A stretch of DNA of 42,316 bases. It comes from Bacilli bacterium. Lineage in GTDB: Bacteria > Bacillota_I > Bacilli_A > RF39 > UBA660. Made by a program: the position numbers and the translations under genes. The first letter of the stretch is position 1. Every line of letters starts with the position of its first letter. The stretch is from positions 1 through 42,316 of the forward strand of contig JAAWGF010000013.1 of NCBI GenBank assembly GCA_022795155.1, in the 5' to 3' direction. Positions 41,862 to 42,316 of this stretch are shown piece by piece. The notes beneath the pieces are model-generated. The model was not told where the DNA came from and did not search any database. It saw only the letters and a program-made list of their open reading frames with translations.

Positions 41862-42316
41862 GTAAAAATATATACATTAGATAATGATTATTTATTTAAG
41901 AAAATATTTAGAAATGAATTATATTTAAAAAAATTATTATTAGGTTTATTTAATATTAAAGCAAATAATATAAGTTATTTAAATACCGAATTAGTAAAAA
42001 CAAATAAAAAGAGTAAAGTAGGAATTGTTGATATGTTACTTAATATTGATGGAGAAATAACTTTATTAGAATTACAAAATATTAATCGTCATAATTTTAA
42101 AGAAAGAATATTATTCTATTCCTCTAGTATTATGATAACGCATGGTTTAAAAAGTGGTGAAGATTACCGAAATTTAAAAAATATTAAAGTATGTGCGATA
42201 ATAAATTATAAAGGATTTAATAATGATATTAAAGATATAATTAAATTAAAAAGAAAAAATAGAATATTTACAGAAAAGTTAGAATTTCAAATCTTTGATT
42301 TAACGAAAGTAGATAT
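41862..42316 (+). CDS. Rpn-family PD-(D/E)XK nuclease / putative transposase, 3' end beyond window
   Basis: The frame opens after a TAG at 41850-41852 and continues past base 42316. The protein 'VKIYTLDNDYLFKKIFRNELYL' is the usual N-terminus of Rpn proteins. The core 'VGIVDMLLNIDGEITLLELQ' supplies the D and E-x-Q of the PD-(D/E)XK fold, followed by 'RILFYSSSIMITHGLKSGEDYRNL', which shares 'SGEDY' with the gene at the left edge. The expected start codon position is GTA at 41862, and no ATG, GTG or TTG occurs in frame until the ATG at 42030. So either the start is mutated (pseudogene) or a rare start is used. The start given is where homology begins. Confidence 0.7.

Overview
The window is visibly AT-rich and densely coded, with short gaps and little strand switching. 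TGA is a normal stop (greA ends in TGA) and TGG encodes Trp, so this is the standard bacterial code and not a Mycoplasma-type code. Two class-specific signals place it in the Bacillota: the hrcA-grpE-dnaK-dnaJ operon with CIRCE operators, and sporulation genes (gpr, gerQ). A class B PBP and peptidoglycan-type hydrolases imply a cell wall. The best guess is an uncultured low-GC member of the Bacilli from the RF39/ML615J-28-like gut lineages. That placement is inference.

Layout. 1-816: the 3' part of an Rpn-type PD-(D/E)XK nuclease gene with its terminator. 903-6445: a compact and unusual rnf operon (ferredoxin:NAD+ oxidoreductase). Its order is rnfC, rnfD fused to a doubled RnfG-like FMN domain, a 30-aa membrane peptide, a transglutaminase-like protein, rnfE, rnfA, a 36-aa Cys-rich membrane peptide, and a very short rnfB with no ferredoxin domains. 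6550-12231: gmk, the tRNA-hydroxylation pair trhP1/trhP2, a hypothetical gene, greA, tig, and a membrane EIIB-like protein without its phospho-cysteine. 12311-18801: an orphan multi-pass histidine kinase, priA, fmt, two small membrane proteins and a HipA-like kinase-fold protein. 18884-26356: two half-degenerate CIRCE sites, hrcA, grpE with a Cys-rich N-terminal extension, dnaK, tldD/pmbA inserted between dnaK and dnaJ, then dnaJ.

26382-32307: a membrane-anchored transglutaminase-like protein and rpsT on the minus strand, then the spore protease gpr, a GH3 hexosaminidase, a ChbG-type deacetylase and nfo. 32336-37110: an ORF split by one in-frame stop, DUF2624, sodA, a class B PBP, rpmG and efp; nfo-DUF2624-sodA-PBP resembles the order known around yqfS-yqfT-sodA-pbpA in Bacillus. 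37198-41734: a zinc-ribbon protein, LemA, spore coat GerQ, an unknown protein, a Tyr/Pro-rich coat-like miniprotein, an M29 aminopeptidase and a NodB-fold protein without its metal ligands. 41813-42316: a second Rpn-type gene, truncated by the window edge. It has a near-consensus promoter but no visible start codon.

The most unusual element is the rnf operon. It lacks the usual RnfB ferredoxin modules, fuses RnfD to two RnfG-like domains, and adds three accessory ORFs not found in textbook Rnf clusters. No rRNA, tRNA, CRISPR array or insertion sequence with clear ends was seen.
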